Shown here piece after piece: positions 49,448-58,339 of a DNA stretch of 64,000 bases (position 1 is its first letter; each line of letters starts with the position of its first letter). The stretch is taken from the NCBI GenBank assembly GCA_965214995.1, contig CBDCCT010000002.1, positions 5,518,001 to 5,582,000 of the forward strand. Reading direction: 5' to 3'. Source of the DNA: CBDCCT01 sp965214995 (GTDB lineage Bacteria; Deinococcota; Deinococci; Deinococcales; Trueperaceae). A model generated the notes under the pieces. It saw only the letters and a list, made by a program, of their open reading frames with translations, was not told the origin of the DNA and did not search any database. The position numbers and the translations under genes are program-made.

Positions 49448-51874
49448 CTATTCGTCGGCAGGTTTCAGCACAAGCCGATCGCGTCCCGCCTGTTTGGCCT
49501 CGTAAAGCGCGTCGTCCGCGCGGGCGAAAAGGCGTTTGGCGGTGTCGCCGGGGCGAAAGTCGGTGCCGCCCAGAGACACCGTCAGGGAGCCGATCTTAAA
49601 GGGATGCGCCGCCACCGCCGCGCGCACGCGCTCGCCCAGTTCGCTGAGCTGCGAGAGGTCCGCGTGCGGGGCGATGAGGACGAACTCCTCGCCGCCCCAG
49701 CGCGCCAGGAGGTCGCTGCTCCGGACGTTCGCGCGCACCACCGCGGCGAGTTCGCGTAAAACCTCGTCGCCCGCCTCGTGGCCGTGCTCGTCGTTCACGC
49801 GTTTGAAATGATCTAAGTCGAGAACGAGCAACCCCAAGGCGCGCGCGTGGCGGCGCGACAAGGACATCTCGCGCGAGAGCGTCCGGTCGAAGGCGCGGCG
49901 GTTGGGCAACCCCGTCAGCTCGTCGTTTTGGGCCTGGCGGGAGAGCTCTAAAGCCATCGCCACCTGGTCGCACGCCATCCCCATCACCGTCAGCTCGTCC
50001 GCGGCGAAGCGGGTGCGGCGGCGCGTCCCGAACGAGAGCGTGCCGATAAGACGGCCGTGCGCGAGCAGGGGCAGGCAGGCGTAAGCCTTTATGCCGAGCG
50101 AACGCAGCAGCGGCAGGGGGGCGTCCAAGTTGTTCTGAACATCCTCAACAAAAACCGCGCGCTGGCTCCTGGCGACCGCGCCGACCACGCCCTCGCCGGG
50201 CTCGAGCCACTCGAGCGCCTTGACCATCTCCCCCGGCACCCCTTCATGCGAGGCAAGCCTCAAGTGACGCCCTGTTTCGTCCTCGTCCACCAGATAGTTG
50301 AGGTAGACCTCCAGACCCAAGTGCGCCGAAAGTTTGCCAAAAAGGCCGCTGACGAACTTTTGGGGCTCGTTGGCGAGCAGGAGCTGGTTCGCCATTTCCG
50401 AGAGGAGCGCCAAGCGCTCGTTGCGCGCGCTCAACGCCGCCTCCGCCTCCTTGCGGGCGGTGGCCTCGGCGAGCACGTCGGCGACGGTCTGGACGAAAAA
50501 CAGCTCGTCGGGTCTGTAGGCGCGCGCGCGGGTGCTGTAAACACCCAACACACCGTAGACCTTGTCGCGGCCTCTTAGGGGCGCGCAGACGCCGCCCACG
50601 GCCCCGTGCCTTCTCGCCGCCTCCGGCACCTGCTCGAGCACCTCTGTTTTTGACGCCCCCTCCAACACCAGGACGTGCGCGGCGCTTGCGCCTTTTTCAT
50701 CAGCACCCGCGAACGTGCCGGTGCGGGCAACACCCTCGTCGGCGTTCCCGTGCGCGTCCCAGCCGACGCCCGCGCGACGCACAAAGTGGCCCGCACCGTT
50801 TTGGCCGCGGTGAGCGTCTCGGGGCGCGGGGTGGTCTGGGCTATCGGGCGCTATTGGCTCGAGCACCTCCCCCAGGGGAAGCCCCAGCGTCCTCGTCACC
50901 TGCTCGAGCGCCTCGTCCATGAGCGCCGGCAACGCGGCGCCCGCGATGGCGCGCTGCCCCAAGCGCGCGACCACCTCCTGCTGCGCCGCGCGCCGCTCTA
51001 TGGAACGTTCAAACTCTTTGCGTTCGGTGATATCGTGCAGCGCCACCACCGCGCCGAGCGTGCGGCCCGCGGCGCTCACGATTCTTTGCGCGTTGGCGCT
51101 CACCACGCGGGGCGCGCGCCCAGGAGCGGCGACGACCATTTCGGCCTCGCGCACGCGCTCGCCTTGGAGCGCGCGGTAGAGGGGAACGCGCTCTTGAGCC
51201 AGCCTTGTCACGCCGTCGCTTTCAAAAAGCCCGCCAACTTCCGCCCAGGGAGCGCTCGGCACGGGCTGCGCCGCCTCACCATAAAGCTCGCTCGCGGCGT
51301 GGTTGAGCATGACGACGCGCCCCGCCTCGTCGCTCACCACGATGCCGTCGGTGATGTTGTCCAAGACCGCCTTGAGAAAATCCCGCTCGCGCTCGAGCGC
51401 CTCTTCCGCTTCCGCCCTGGCGCGGCGCGTCTCGGCCTCGCGCAGCGCCCGCGTCACCGCCGCACCCAACCGCGCCAACTTGTCCTTGTTGACGTAGTCC
51501 GCCGCGCCCTTTTGCATAAGCGTCACCGCCGCCTCCTCGCCAATCGCGCCCGACACGACGATGCAGGGGATGTCCAGCCGCAAGGCTTGCAAAAGCTCGA
51601 CGACGCCCGCCGAAGAAAAGTGGGGCATCGCGTGGTCGGTCAGGACCAGGTCCCAGGGGTGAGCCAAAAGCGCCTCGCGCGTCGCCTCATACGTGTCTAC
51701 GCGTCGAGAAAAGGTTTTAAAGTCGGCCCGCTTTAAGGAGCGCAAAACGAGTTCGGCGTCGTCCTCGGAGTCTTCTACCAGAAGCGTATGGAGCGTTCGC
51801 CGGACGCCCGCACCAGGGTCCAGCGTTTCCGTTTCTAACTTTGGGAGGATTGTGTCACTCGAGGCGTAACTCAC
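49448..51874 (-). CDS. REC-PAS-GAF-GAF-GGDEF diguanylate cyclase
   Basis: This 808-residue signalling protein starts at GTG 51874. The receiver domain (about 28-145) has VEDSEDD, phospho-Asp in LVLTDHAMP (about residue 78) and Lys in YVNKDK. PAS (about 172-285) shows VLDNITDGIVVSDEAGRVVM. Two GAF domains follow (about 300-460 and 470-630). The GGDEF domain (about 640-805) has the active site GGEEF and an RSSD I-site five residues before it, so it should make c-di-GMP with product inhibition. There is no membrane segment, so it is soluble. A cognate histidine kinase is not adjacent. c-di-GMP may control the surface polysaccharide genes, but nothing in the sequence proves it. Confidence 0.93.
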   Translation of the reverse strand: MSYASSDTILPKLETETLDPGAGVRRTLHTLLVEDSEDDAELVLRSLKRADFKTFSRRVDTYEATREALLAHPWDLVLTDHAMPHFSSAGVVELLQALRLDIPCIVVSGAIGEEAAVTLMQKGAADYVNKDKLARLGAAVTRALREAETRRARAEAEEALERERDFLKAVLDNITDGIVVSDEAGRVVMLNHAASELYGEAAQPVPSAPWAEVGGLFESDGVTRLAQERVPLYRALQGERVREAEMVVAAPGRAPRVVSANAQRIVSAAGRTLGAVVALHDITERKEFERSIERRAAQQEVVARLGQRAIAGAALPALMDEALEQVTRTLGLPLGEVLEPIAPDSPDHPAPRDAHRGQNGAGHFVRRAGVGWDAHGNADEGVARTGTFAGADEKGASAAHVLVLEGASKTEVLEQVPEAARRHGAVGGVCAPLRGRDKVYGVLGVYSTRARAYRPDELFFVQTVADVLAEATARKEAEAALSARNERLALLSEMANQLLLANEPQKFVSGLFGKLSAHLGLEVYLNYLVDEDETGRHLRLASHEGVPGEMVKALEWLEPGEGVVGAVARSQRAVFVEDVQNNLDAPLPLLRSLGIKAYACLPLLAHGRLIGTLSFGTRRRTRFAADELTVMGMACDQVAMALELSRQAQNDELTGLPNRRAFDRTLSREMSLSRRHARALGLLVLDLDHFKRVNDEHGHEAGDEVLRELAAVVRANVRSSDLLARWGGEEFVLIAPHADLSQLSELGERVRAAVAAHPFKIGSLTVSLGGTDFRPGDTAKRLFARADDALYEAKQAGRDRLVLKPADE

Positions 51875-51948
51875 CCTACACCCAACTCTCGGCTAAGTTT
51901 CTAGCCAGACAAAGGTGCCCCGCCTTTACAGCAGCCGGGCGCACGCGC

Positions 51949-52005
51949 TCACCTTCGCCCGCTCGTCGCACCGTAGACTTGTGTCTCACCCGTAGAGCTG
52001 CACAT
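51949..52005 (-). CDS. Possible 18-residue leader peptide upstream of the diguanylate cyclase
   Basis: ATG 52005 lies 5 nt after AGGAGGGG, the strongest ribosome-binding site in the area, and opens an 18-codon frame (MCSSTGETQVYGATSGRR) ending 74 nt before the cyclase GTG. A TACACT -10 box lies at 52025-52030. It may be a translated leader or chance. Confidence 0.3.
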   Translation of the reverse strand: MCSSTGETQVYGATSGRR

Positions 52006-52122
52006 CCGCACCCCTCCTAAACCCAGTGTAGCGGAAAGCGGAGAGGCCGCCGTGGAGAACTGCGCATTCTCAAGGCGCGCGTGAAAAACGTTACGGGCAG
52101 GCTCGAGCCGCCCCCAGCGTGC

Positions 52123-53280
52123 CTACACCAGCGCGCCCATACCCGTCAGGTCCCGGCCCACGATGAGCGTGTGGATGTCGTAAGTGCCCTCATACGTGTC
52201 CACCGTTTCCAGGTTGAGCATGTGCCGGATGCTGTGGTACTCCAGGGTAATCCCGCTGCCGCCCAGAACCTCGCGCGCCAGCCGCGCGCCCACCAAGGCC
52301 GCGCGCACGTTGTTGCGTTTTGCCAAAGAGACTTGCGTGTAGGTCATCTCGCCCGCGTCTTTGAGCGTACCCAGGCGGTGCGCCAGCAAAAGCCCTTTGG
52401 TGTGCTCGTTGACCATCTCGACCAACTTGTGCTGCACGAGCTGGCGCGAGGCGATGGGCTTTTGGAAGGTGGTGCGGGTCTCAGAGAACTCGAGCGCCTC
52501 CGTATACACCGCCTCCAGCGCCCCCATCGCGCCCCAAGCGATGCCGTAACGCGCTTGGGTAAGACAGCCCAGCGGACCCTTGAGACCCTGCACGTTGGGG
52601 AGCATCTGACAGGCGGGCACGCGCACGTCTTCCAAGACAAGCTCGCTCGTGACGGAAGCGCGCAGGCTCATCTTGTGTTTGACCTTGTTGGCGGTGAAGC
52701 CCTTTGTATCCGTATGAACGATAAAGCCGCGCACCACGCCCTCGTCGTCTTTGGCCCAGACGACCGCGATGTCGGCGATGTTGCCGTTGGTAATCCACAT
52801 CTTGGAGCCGTTAAGCACGTAATCATCACCATCACGCCGCGCGCGCGTTTTCATCGCGCCGGGGTCGGAGCCGCCGTCGGCCTCGGTGAGGCCGAAGCAG
52901 CCAATCATCTCGCCCGAGGCGAGTTTGGGGAGATAAGTCTCTTTTTGCTTTTCAGAACCGTAGGCGTAAATCGGGTACATCACCAGCGCGCCCTGCACCG
53001 AAGCAAAGGAGCGGATGCCCGAGTCGATGCGCTCGAGTTCGTACATGAGGAGCCCATAAGCCACGTTGCTTAAGCCCGCGCCGCCGTACTCGGCGGGCAA
53101 GTTGGGGCCGAAAAAGCCCATCTCGCCAAAGCTGCCCGCCAACTCTTCCGGCAAGATGCCCTCTTCGAACCACTCGCGGATGTGGGGCAACACCTCCGCG
53201 TCTAAAAACTTACGCGCCGCAGCGCGCGCCTGGCGTTCTTCGGAGCTTAGGAGGTCTTGGACGTTGTAGTAATCGAGCAT
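52123..53280 (-). CDS. Acyl-CoA dehydrogenase, glutaryl-CoA dehydrogenase-like
   Basis: This 385-residue flavoenzyme starts at ATG 53280 (MLDYYNVQDLLSSEERQARA). It has the GCDH-specific segments FASVQGALVMYPIYAYGSEK, GCFGLTEADGGSDPGAMKTR and QARYGIAWGAMGALEAVYTE. The end is NLETVDTYEGTYDIHTLIVG, whose Glu is the catalytic base. GCDH oxidises and decarboxylates glutaryl-CoA to crotonyl-CoA in lysine/tryptophan breakdown. Length is normal for the soluble bacterial enzyme. An electron-transfer flavoprotein is not in the window. Confidence 0.92.
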   Translation of the reverse strand: MLDYYNVQDLLSSEERQARAAARKFLDAEVLPHIREWFEEGILPEELAGSFGEMGFFGPNLPAEYGGAGLSNVAYGLLMYELERIDSGIRSFASVQGALVMYPIYAYGSEKQKETYLPKLASGEMIGCFGLTEADGGSDPGAMKTRARRDGDDYVLNGSKMWITNGNIADIAVVWAKDDEGVVRGFIVHTDTKGFTANKVKHKMSLRASVTSELVLEDVRVPACQMLPNVQGLKGPLGCLTQARYGIAWGAMGALEAVYTEALEFSETRTTFQKPIASRQLVQHKLVEMVNEHTKGLLLAHRLGTLKDAGEMTYTQVSLAKRNNVRAALVGARLAREVLGGSGITLEYHSIRHMLNLETVDTYEGTYDIHTLIVGRDLTGMGALV

Positions 53281-53345
53281 GAAAGAAGTATATAGGGATT
53301 CGCGCGCCAACGCCGTTGTCATCTTCCGGAGGACGACAACGCCCC

Positions 53346-54101
53346 TTAGCGTGAGCCTTTTTTCAACCGCGCCGCCAGCGCCAGCACCTCGTGCCGCCGC
53401 CCCGAATAGACCTCGCCGCCCCGATACGAAGCCGACCCGTGCCCCACCCGCCCCATCACCTCGCGCAGGTAGCGGTCGGTGGCGAGAATGTCCGTGTACG
53501 GCCCCACCGTCGCCGCCATGATGAGGTCGGCCAGGTCCGACGGGCGGGTATAGCGTTCAGGCTCCAAGGAGCGGAAGGCCAACATGCGCGACAGGAGCCA
53601 CACGAAAGGCGGAGTACGGGTGGCCCCTTCGTCCTTGTCGAAATCCAATCCAAGGTCCAACCGCTCATAAAGCGCGTGCCGGGCGCTCCGGGCGCGCTTG
53701 AGAAAGCCACCCGTAAACTCTAAGTCCAGAATATCCTCGAGCGGGCTCAGCTCCGCCGCCGTGTCCCAATCGCCCTCGCTCGAGAGCAGGTCATCCTGGT
53801 TCAATCCCCCACGCGCCGCCTGCCGCCGCACCACCTCCGCCCACGGCCTCACCCAAAGCCCGCGCGAGAAGCGGGCGTAAAAGGCTTGAAAAGAAGGCAG
53901 CAGATAGCCGCCGCGGAGCTCGAGCACGTGAAAGGGGCTTGGGGGGATGAGGACCTGGGCGGGCTCGAGCGCCTCGTAAAGAAGGCCAAAAGGTTCGTGA
54001 CTGGGTTGACCTAAAAGAAACTTGGACACGCGCGAGGCGTAGTTTTGGTCGAGGTAGAGAAGCGTGGGCGCGTGTGAACCGTGCGCCTCGAGAGGCCCCA
54101 T
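53346..54101 (-). CDS. PIN-like domain protein, function unknown
   Basis: ATG 54101 is a reasonable start (251 residues); a GTG at 54173 would extend it, and neither has a well-placed ribosome-binding site. The protein opens with TLLYLDQNYASRVSKFLLGQ, has SPFHVLELRGGYLLPSFQ in the middle, and ends with PSDLADLIMAATVGPYTDIL and ATDRYLREVMGR. These acidic positions (LDQN, H-x-x-E, SDLxD, TD) fit a PIN-like nuclease fold. No antitoxin-like partner overlaps it, so it is not an obvious toxin-antitoxin pair. It abuts the GCDH-like gene. Confidence 0.7.
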   Translation of the reverse strand: MGPLEAHGSHAPTLLYLDQNYASRVSKFLLGQPSHEPFGLLYEALEPAQVLIPPSPFHVLELRGGYLLPSFQAFYARFSRGLWVRPWAEVVRRQAARGGLNQDDLLSSEGDWDTAAELSPLEDILDLEFTGGFLKRARSARHALYERLDLGLDFDKDEGATRTPPFVWLLSRMLAFRSLEPERYTRPSDLADLIMAATVGPYTDILATDRYLREVMGRVGHGSASYRGGEVYSGRRHEVLALAARLKKGSR

Positions 54102-54264
54102 CCTTTTATCGTAATAGCAACTGCGAACGCTGGTGCGCCCCTGCCAACCGTTTGACCGGGTCAACTGCTCCACTTACGCGGCCTCCGGGCTGAACGCTTT
54201 TCAAAATGTAGCCAAGACCTCCCTACGGACATGGCCCCCACATACGTCTCGAGAAGCGTTCTGC

Positions 54265-54270
54265 TATAGT
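54265..54270 (+). promoter_or_regulatory. Extended -10 TGCTATAGT for the TAXI-TRAP operon
   Basis: TGC-TATAGT ends 30 nt before ATG 54301, which has AAAGGAGG. No good -35 is visible; the extended -10 may compensate. Confidence 0.5.
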
Positions 54271-54300
54271 TGAGACAAACCAAACCAAAGGAGGGTTTAG

Positions 54301-55293
54301 ATGCGTATTCGTTTTGCAAGTCTACTTTTCGCCGCGCTGCTCTTGGGGGGCGCGTGGGCGCAGACGGAGCTGTCCATCGCCACGGGGGGCACGGGCGGCG
54401 TGTACTACCCTTACGGCGGCGGCCTGGCCGAACTCATCAACCGCTACGTCGAGGGCTACAGCGCGGTCGCCGAGGTGACCGGGGCCTCGGCGGAGAACGC
54501 CGGGCTCGTCGCTCGCGGCGACTCCGACTTGGCCCTGGCGCTCGCCGACACGGTGGTGCAGGCTTTTGAGGGCACCGGAAGCTTCGCCGACCAGCCCGAC
54601 GCGGTCAAAGCGGCGCTGGGTGAGCTGCGCGCGCTTGGCTCGGTCTACCCGAACGCAGTCCACCTCGTGACGCTGGCCGACTCAGGCATAGAGAGTATCT
54701 CTGATTTGGAGGGCATGAGCGTGTCGGTGGGCGCGCCGGGGAGCGGCACCGAGATTTCGGCGCAGACCATCCTTAACGCCAACGACCTCACCTACGACGA
54801 CATTGACGAGCGCCGCTTGAACTTCAACGAGACCGCCGCCGCCCTGCGCGACGGCGACATCGACGCGGGCTTCTGGAGCGTGGGGCCGCCCACCTCGTCC
54901 ATCCTAGACTTGGCGACCACACGCGACATCCGCATCATCTCCTTGAGCGAAGAGGAGGTCGCCGCGGCGCGCGGGGCCGAGCCCTCCTTCGCCGCCTACA
55001 CCTTCGAGGCGGGCACCTACCCCGGTGTGGACGAGGACGTGAGCACCATCAGCACGCCCAACGTGCTTATCGTGAGCGCCGAGATGGACGAGGAGCTGGC
55101 CTACCAAATCACCAAAAACATGTTCGAGCACGTGGACGAACTTATCGCCATCCACCCGGCGGCGAACGACACCACGGTCGAGTTCAGCCTCTCGTCCACG
55201 CCCATCCCGCTGCATCCGGGCGCGGTGCGCTATTACCAGGAAATAGGCGCGGAAGTGCCTGAAACCCTCATGCCCGAGGGGATGGGGCAGTAA
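54301..55293 (+). CDS. TRAP transporter solute receptor, TAXI family
   Basis: This 330-residue periplasmic receptor starts at ATG 54301 behind AAAGGAGG. The signal peptide is FASLLFAALLLGGAWA. The TAXI hallmark is TELSIATGGTGGVYYPYGGG near the start, then SVSVGAPGSGTEISAQTILN and DAGFWSVGPPTSSILDLATT. TAXI receptors bind dicarboxylates, glutamate or similar acids and feed a fused TRAP permease driven by a cation gradient. It is followed by DUF1850 and the permease in one operon. Confidence 0.95.
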   Translation: MRIRFASLLFAALLLGGAWAQTELSIATGGTGGVYYPYGGGLAELINRYVEGYSAVAEVTGASAENAGLVARGDSDLALALADTVVQAFEGTGSFADQPDAVKAALGELRALGSVYPNAVHLVTLADSGIESISDLEGMSVSVGAPGSGTEISAQTILNANDLTYDDIDERRLNFNETAAALRDGDIDAGFWSVGPPTSSILDLATTRDIRIISLSEEEVAAARGAEPSFAAYTFEAGTYPGVDEDVSTISTPNVLIVSAEMDEELAYQITKNMFEHVDELIAIHPAANDTTVEFSLSSTPIPLHPGAVRYYQEIGAEVPETLMPEGMGQ

Positions 55294-55325
55294 TCCTTAA
55301 CCGCTCGAGGGGTAGGCTTCTTAGC

Positions 55326-55772
55326 CTGCCCCTCCTGCTCTTTCTGGCCACCGCGTTCGCCAACTCCACGTTCACCAGTCCCACGTTGAACGTGACGGGG
55401 AACGACGGCGCGCGCCTGCTCAGCCTCGACCTCTCGCAAGACCCCGCTTGGGTCGTCCAGTGGAACCACTCGGTTTCGGGTATTTTGGTGAGCGACTATT
55501 ACCGTTACGAAGAGGGGCGTATGGTCTTGACCGATTCTCACACACCGCGCTTTGACGCGGGGCTCGGCTACATCGCGGGGCGGGGGCGGCTCGAGTCCGA
55601 CGGGGCGCACGGCTACTGGATTCGGGACATTAACGAGCCCGTGCCCGGCAACGCCTACTACCTGCGCGTCGGCCCGACGCGCGTGAACCACCGCATCGTC
55701 CACGCGGGCGTCACCTACTCGCTCTCAGACCTCGCCGCGGACGAGCGGGTGAGGCTCGAGGTCGTCCCGTGA
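55326..55772 (+). CDS. DUF1850 protein of TAXI-TRAP operon
   Basis: A DUF1850 domain is clear: PAWVVQWNHSVSGILVSDYY, FDAGLGYIAGRGRLESDGAH and YYLRVGPTRVNHRIVHAG. The frame stays open upstream of TTG 55386 and encodes a signal peptide (LPLLLFLATAFANS), but no ATG, GTG or TTG lies there. CTG 55326 is my best start, 9 nt after AGGGGTAGG, giving 148 residues; TTG 55386 would remove the export signal. DUF1850 proteins commonly accompany TAXI-TRAP permeases; their role is unknown. The stop overlaps the permease GTG (GTGA). Confidence 0.85.
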   Translation: MPLLLFLATAFANSTFTSPTLNVTGNDGARLLSLDLSQDPAWVVQWNHSVSGILVSDYYRYEEGRMVLTDSHTPRFDAGLGYIAGRGRLESDGAHGYWIRDINEPVPGNAYYLRVGPTRVNHRIVHAGVTYSLSDLAADERVRLEVVP

Positions 55773-57814
55773 CCGCCCCGGAAAGCCCGACCCCGGAGAC
55801 CGATGCCGGGCGCGCCTTTCCGCGTCAGGTCATCATCGCCGTCACGCTCACCGCGGTCGGTTTATCGCTCTTTCAGCTTTTCACGGCGGGCGTGCAGCCC
55901 CTCAACATCTTCTATCAGCGCGGCATCCACTTAGCGTTTATCGAGGTGCTGGCTTTTTTGCTCTTTCCCGTTTTCGGCAGAGACCGCAAGCGGGGATTTT
56001 TGGGCTGGCTCATCGACGGGGCCTTCGTCCTCGGCTCCTTTGGGACCGGCTTCTATCTTGTTTATTACCTGAATGACATCATCGCCAGGGCCGGGTTCTG
56101 GACCCCCACCGACATCGCCGTGGGCATCGTCGCGGTGGTGGTCTTGCTCGAGGCCTCCCGCCGCGTTATCGGCCTCACCATCACCCTTATCGGCGCGGTT
56201 TTTATCGCGTACGCGATGTCGGGCTCGAGGGGCACATTACCTTTCCTGGGCGACTTCCTCCCCGGCATCTTGCACCACCGCGGCTACGACGTCACGCGCA
56301 TCGTGGCGCAGCTCTATCTGGGGCAGGAGGGCATCTACGGCATCCCCTTGGGCGTGGCGGCGACCTTTGTCTTTATCTTCGTCTTGTTCGGCGCGTTTTT
56401 GGAGGCGACAGGCGCGGGGAGGTTCTTTATCGACCTGGCCTACGCCGCCGCCGGGCGGCAGCGGGGGGGTCCCGCCAAGGCCGCCGTGGTCGCCTCGGGC
56501 TTCATGGGCTCCATCTCGGGCAGCGCAATTGCCAACGTAGTCACCTCGGGCGCGTTCACGATTCCTTTAATGAAAAAGCTCGGCTACAAACCCGAGGAGG
56601 CGGGCGGCGTCGAGGCGGCGGCCTCCACGGGCGGCCAGATCATGCCGCCCATCATGGGCGCGGGCGCGTTCCTCATCGCTGAATACACCCGCGTGCCCTA
56701 TATCGAAATCGTCAAAATAAGCATCATCCCCGCCATCATGTACTTTACGACCGTCTACCTGTTCGTCGACATCATCGCCGCCAAGCGCGGCATGAAGGGG
56801 ATGAAGGGCTCGGAGCTGCCCCGCGTGCGCGAGGTGTTAAAGGAAGGCTGGCACTTTTTACTCCCCCTAGCCATCCTCATTTACTTTTTGGTCTTAAACC
56901 TCTCCCCTGCCCGCGTCGGCTTTATCGCCATCATCGGCGTGGTGGTCGTGGCAATTTTGCGCGCGCTGGTGCGTATCTTTTTCCTCAGCGAAAAGCAGCA
57001 GGACGACGCGCGCAGCACGACGCTGCCCGAGGCGGTGCGGACAGGCTTTTTCAAACTTGTGGAGGCGCTCGAGCTGGGCGCGCGTAACGCCATCCCCGTT
57101 TCAATAGCCTGCGCGGTGGCCGGCATCGTCGTCGGCATCGTCGGTTTGACCGGCCTGGGCCTCAAATTCTCCTCGCTGATGCTCTCGTTCTCGATGGGCA
57201 ACATTGTGCTGGCGCTCATCCTGGTGATGATAGCCTCCCTGATTCTCGGCATGGGCCTGCCCGTCACGGCGTCCTACATCGTGCTCATCGTCCTCACCGG
57301 CCCCGCGCTGACCGAGCAGTTCGGCATCCCCCTCATCATCGCGCACCTGCTCGTGTTCTGGTACTCGCAAGACTCCAACGTGACGCCGCCTGTGGCCCTG
57401 GCCGCCTTTGCGGGCGCAGGCATCGCCGGGGGCGACCCGATGCGGACCGGGGTCGAGGCCTGGAAGTTCGCCAAGGGGCTCTACCTCATCCCGCTCTTTA
57501 TGGTTTTCAACCCCGAAATTATTATCTGGGAGGGCGTGCCCTTTTTCCTCATCGCCTGGAACGTCGTGACCGGCTTTGTCGCGCTGGGCGCGTTCGCGGC
57601 GGCTTTGGAGGGCTACATGTTCACGCACATGTACTGGTTCTCGAGGCTCTTCGCCACCGCGGGTTTAGTGGGCATCTTTTGGCCCAACCACTGGGTCGAG
57701 ATAGCGGGTTTTGCGTTTATTATGCTGGTGTTGGGGATTAACTGGACGAAGATGCGGCGGGAGAACCGGGAGGCGCAGGCGGTGGGGATGGAACCTTCCG
57801 GGGAGTCTATTTGA
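55769..57814 (+). CDS. TRAP transporter permease, fused DctQ-DctM type
   Basis: This 681-residue permease has about 16 or more membrane segments. The N-terminal four-helix DctQ-like part (to about residue 170) is fused to a DctM-like part. The DctM half carries SGFMGSISGSAIANVVTSGA, GGVEAAASTGGQIMPPIMGA and MIASLILGMGLPVTASYIVL, all typical of the TAXI-linked permeases. GTG 55769 overlaps the DUF1850 stop. Together with the receptor at 54301-55293 it imports an organic acid. Length is normal for the fused form. Confidence 0.96.
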   Translation: MTAPESPTPETDAGRAFPRQVIIAVTLTAVGLSLFQLFTAGVQPLNIFYQRGIHLAFIEVLAFLLFPVFGRDRKRGFLGWLIDGAFVLGSFGTGFYLVYYLNDIIARAGFWTPTDIAVGIVAVVVLLEASRRVIGLTITLIGAVFIAYAMSGSRGTLPFLGDFLPGILHHRGYDVTRIVAQLYLGQEGIYGIPLGVAATFVFIFVLFGAFLEATGAGRFFIDLAYAAAGRQRGGPAKAAVVASGFMGSISGSAIANVVTSGAFTIPLMKKLGYKPEEAGGVEAAASTGGQIMPPIMGAGAFLIAEYTRVPYIEIVKISIIPAIMYFTTVYLFVDIIAAKRGMKGMKGSELPRVREVLKEGWHFLLPLAILIYFLVLNLSPARVGFIAIIGVVVVAILRALVRIFFLSEKQQDDARSTTLPEAVRTGFFKLVEALELGARNAIPVSIACAVAGIVVGIVGLTGLGLKFSSLMLSFSMGNIVLALILVMIASLILGMGLPVTASYIVLIVLTGPALTEQFGIPLIIAHLLVFWYSQDSNVTPPVALAAFAGAGIAGGDPMRTGVEAWKFAKGLYLIPLFMVFNPEIIIWEGVPFFLIAWNVVTGFVALGAFAAALEGYMFTHMYWFSRLFATAGLVGIFWPNHWVEIAGFAFIMLVLGINWTKMRRENREAQAVGMEPSGESI

Positions 57815-57828
57815 GGGGCCTCCGTTGG

Positions 57829-58299
57829 ATGGCTACTTCCTTGGAACCGACCGTGGCCTCTTTACTTAATCCCTTCTGTCCCGAATGCGGCGCAAACCTC
57901 CCGCGAGGTGGAAGCTGTGAGGATGTTTTTCACGCTCTACTTACGAAAGACTACAGCGAGATAGGCTTTTTCGAGGTGCATCATCTGGTCGTTCCCAGCT
58001 ATATGCTTCAGCACCCCAGCCGACTTTCCCGCGAGGGTTGGCTCGAGATGCGAACCGTCCTTTCTCTGTTCGTGCTCGAGGGCCACTCCCCCTCGCAGGT
58101 TCTAAAGGAGCGTCGCGTGGTGGTTGATAGCGGCAACCGGGATTTTAGTGTTTGTAAAGGTAAATTCGTTAGTCTTGACAACACCTGGTCGAAGACTGTC
58201 GCTGATGTCCGCTTGGACGACGCGCAAGCCTACCGTGAAGACGTTAGAGCGTGGGCAGTAACGATTCTGGAAGATACGCGCGGTCTTGATTTGACCTAA
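57829..58299 (+). CDS. DUF5946 family protein
   Basis: ATG 57829 has GAGGGG 10 nt upstream, overlapping the permease stop; a TTG at 57811 is also possible. The 156-residue soluble protein opens with FCPECGANLPRGGSCEDVFH, a CxxC plus later Cys, then FEVHHLVVPSYMLQHPSRLS, matching the small DUF5946 family. The two His and Cys residues suggest a metal site. Function is unknown. It is transcribed behind the TRAP operon, but lower codon bias and AT-richer patches suggest a separate history. Confidence 0.75.
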   Translation: MATSLEPTVASLLNPFCPECGANLPRGGSCEDVFHALLTKDYSEIGFFEVHHLVVPSYMLQHPSRLSREGWLEMRTVLSLFVLEGHSPSQVLKERRVVVDSGNRDFSVCKGKFVSLDNTWSKTVADVRLDDAQAYREDVRAWAVTILEDTRGLDLT

Positions 58300-58327
58300 C
58301 GTGCCCGGTGTCTCGAGCCCCGTGCTG

Positions 58328-58333
58328 TACACT
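58328..58333 (+). promoter_or_regulatory. -10 box TACACT, 6 nt before the acyl-CoA dehydrogenase ATG
   Basis: TACACT followed by GCTTTC and ATG 58340, with no Shine-Dalgarno sequence, suggests a leaderless transcript. It is the third gene in the window with the same arrangement. Confidence 0.5.
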
Positions 58334-58339
58334 GCTTTC

